A stretch of DNA of 21,245 nucleotides from an uncultured Eubacteriales bacterium. GTDB taxonomy: Bacteria > Bacillota_A > Clostridia > Christensenellales > Aristaeellaceae. The notes under the pieces are model-generated. The model saw only the letters and a program-made list of their open reading frames with translations. It did no database searches and was not told where the DNA came from. Both the position numbers and the translations under genes were made by a program. Position 1 is the stretch's first letter. Every line of letters starts with the position of its first letter. This document shows positions 20,496 to 21,245 of this stretch, piece by piece. The DNA lies in NCBI GenBank assembly GCA_944333375.1, contig CALVKX010000010.1, positions 1 through 21,245 on the forward strand. Direction: 5' to 3'.

Positions 20496-21245
20496 ATGCG
20501 AGTTGCGGCCATTGGCATCGGATCCAATTCCCTGCGCATGCTGATTGCAGACGTGGCGCGCGGGCGTCTGAGGCGGCTGCACCGCTACCGTGAGGGGCTG
20601 CGTGTCTTTGCGGCGCTGGACCCTCAGGGGAACATCACCGCGGAAATGATGGACAAGGCCTGTCGGAGCGTGGGGGAATTCGTGCGGGAGGCGAAAGCGC
20701 AGCGTTCGCAGCAGATTCATCTCTTTGCCACCAGCGCCGTTCGTGACGCGGGAAACCAGGCCGCCTTTGCCGGGGCGCTTGAGGGGGCGACGGGGCTGCC
20801 CCTTGAGATTTGCAGCGGCGATCTTGAGGCCCGTCTTTCCTTTGTCGGGGCGACGGACGGGGGGCCGTCGGGGCTCATCGATATCGGCGGCGGCTCCACG
20901 GAGATCGTTTCCGGCTGCGGCACGGATATTTACAGGGCCGTCAGCCTGCAGATGGGGGCGGTGCGCCTGTGCCGCATGCACCCGATTGAGAGCGTGGCGG
21001 ACGCCTATGAAGTGGCAGGCATGGCGGATGCGATTTTGAAGCCTTCCACCAGCGCGTTTCTTGCGGACAAGCCCTCGGGCTGGGTGGGGGTGGGCGGCAC
21101 CTTCACCACCTCCGCGGCGCTTGTTCAGCGGATTCCATGGGACCGGCGCGAGCATATCCACGGCTTTCCCCTGAGCCGGGAAAAAGTGCGCGAAGCGATG
21201 GAGCTCCTCGCGCCCATGCCCATGGAGGAGCGTCTCGCCCTTGAA
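20496..21245 (+). CDS. Ppx/GppA-family exopolyphosphatase/pppGpp phosphatase, 3'-truncated by window edge
   Basis: The frame is open from ATG 20496 to the window end, 250 codons, against roughly 300 or more for the short form of the family. AGGTG lies upstream at the usual distance. Actin-like ATPase motifs appear in order: VAAIGIGSNSLRMLIADV, IHLFATSAVRDAGNQ, CSGDLEARLSFVGA with the catalytic Glu region, LIDIGGGSTEIVSG and VGVGGTFTTSAAL. The first phosphate loop normally reads DIGSNS or DLGSNS; here the Asp is Gly (codon GGC). The family hydrolyses inorganic polyphosphate or the 5' phosphate of pppGpp. Position after divIC is common in Clostridia. Confidence 0.9.
   Translation, partial: MRVAAIGIGSNSLRMLIADVARGRLRRLHRYREGLRVFAALDPQGNITAEMMDKACRSVGEFVREAKAQRSQQIHLFATSAVRDAGNQAAFAGALEGATGLPLEICSGDLEARLSFVGATDGGPSGLIDIGGGSTEIVSGCGTDIYRAVSLQMGAVRLCRMHPIESVADAYEVAGMADAILKPSTSAFLADKPSGWVGVGGTFTTSAALVQRIPWDRREHIHGFPLSREKVREAMELLAPMPMEERLALE

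Noticed and set aside
1..21245. CRISPR arrays, tRNA or rRNA genes, insertion sequences, phage genes, riboswitches
   Set aside because: I looked for regular direct repeats, cloverleaf ends, transposase motifs and terminal inverted repeats on both strands and saw none that could be supported by eye.

Overview
The window looks like GC-rich chromosomal DNA from an endospore-forming, Clostridia-like member of the Bacillota. The grounds are the sporulation genes yabP and yabQ next to divIC, a SpoIID-domain protein, a Clostridia-type FeoA/FeoB pair, BioY, DegV, strong AAGGAGG ribosome binding sites with frequent TTG/GTG starts, and sigma-A-type promoters. This is inference from gene content; no rRNA marker is present. 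I see no tRNA, rRNA, insertion sequence, phage gene or CRISPR array. Genes are dense and no gene-free stretch exceeds about 220 bases.

Layout. 1-981: 3' part of a GGGtGRT-family gene with a terminator. 1057-2995 (minus): a MerR-type regulator followed by a DapB/diaminopentanoate-dehydrogenase-like oxidoreductase, which has its own promoter with a MerR-style 19-bp spacer. 3118-5444 (minus): feoA-feoB ferrous iron uptake. 5666-7486 (plus): a SpoIID-domain wall protein with Pro/Thr-rich linkers and an SH3-like tail. 7612-8450: a 62-aa membrane protein and a DUF4230 protein. 8610-11399: a separately promoted three-gene operon made of a ZorA-like proton-channel subunit with a long tail, a ZorB/MotB-like OmpA-domain stator with a long coiled coil, and an anchored protein of unknown function, closed by a strong bidirectional terminator. 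11451-16812 (minus): one operon reading arsR-potA-potB-potC-potD-nagA from a promoter with a palindromic operator. 17018-18744 (plus): traX-like and degV genes. 18749-19297 (minus): bioY under a near-perfect BirA-type operator. 19429-21245 (plus): yabP-yabQ-divIC and the start of a Ppx/GppA phosphatase gene, in the conserved Bacillota arrangement.

The most interesting region is 7612-11399. A ZorAB-like ion-driven motor is encoded there without any recognisable Zorya effector (ZorC, ZorD or ZorE) and without flagellar genes. It is paired instead with an extracytoplasmic membrane-anchored protein and sits beside a DUF4230 gene. It may be a cell-envelope motor, or a Zorya relative of undescribed composition. 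Also worth attention are the regulatory sites readable from sequence: a MerR-type promoter at 2117-2147, the ArsR-type operator at 16850-16865 and the BirA-type operator at 19315-19346.
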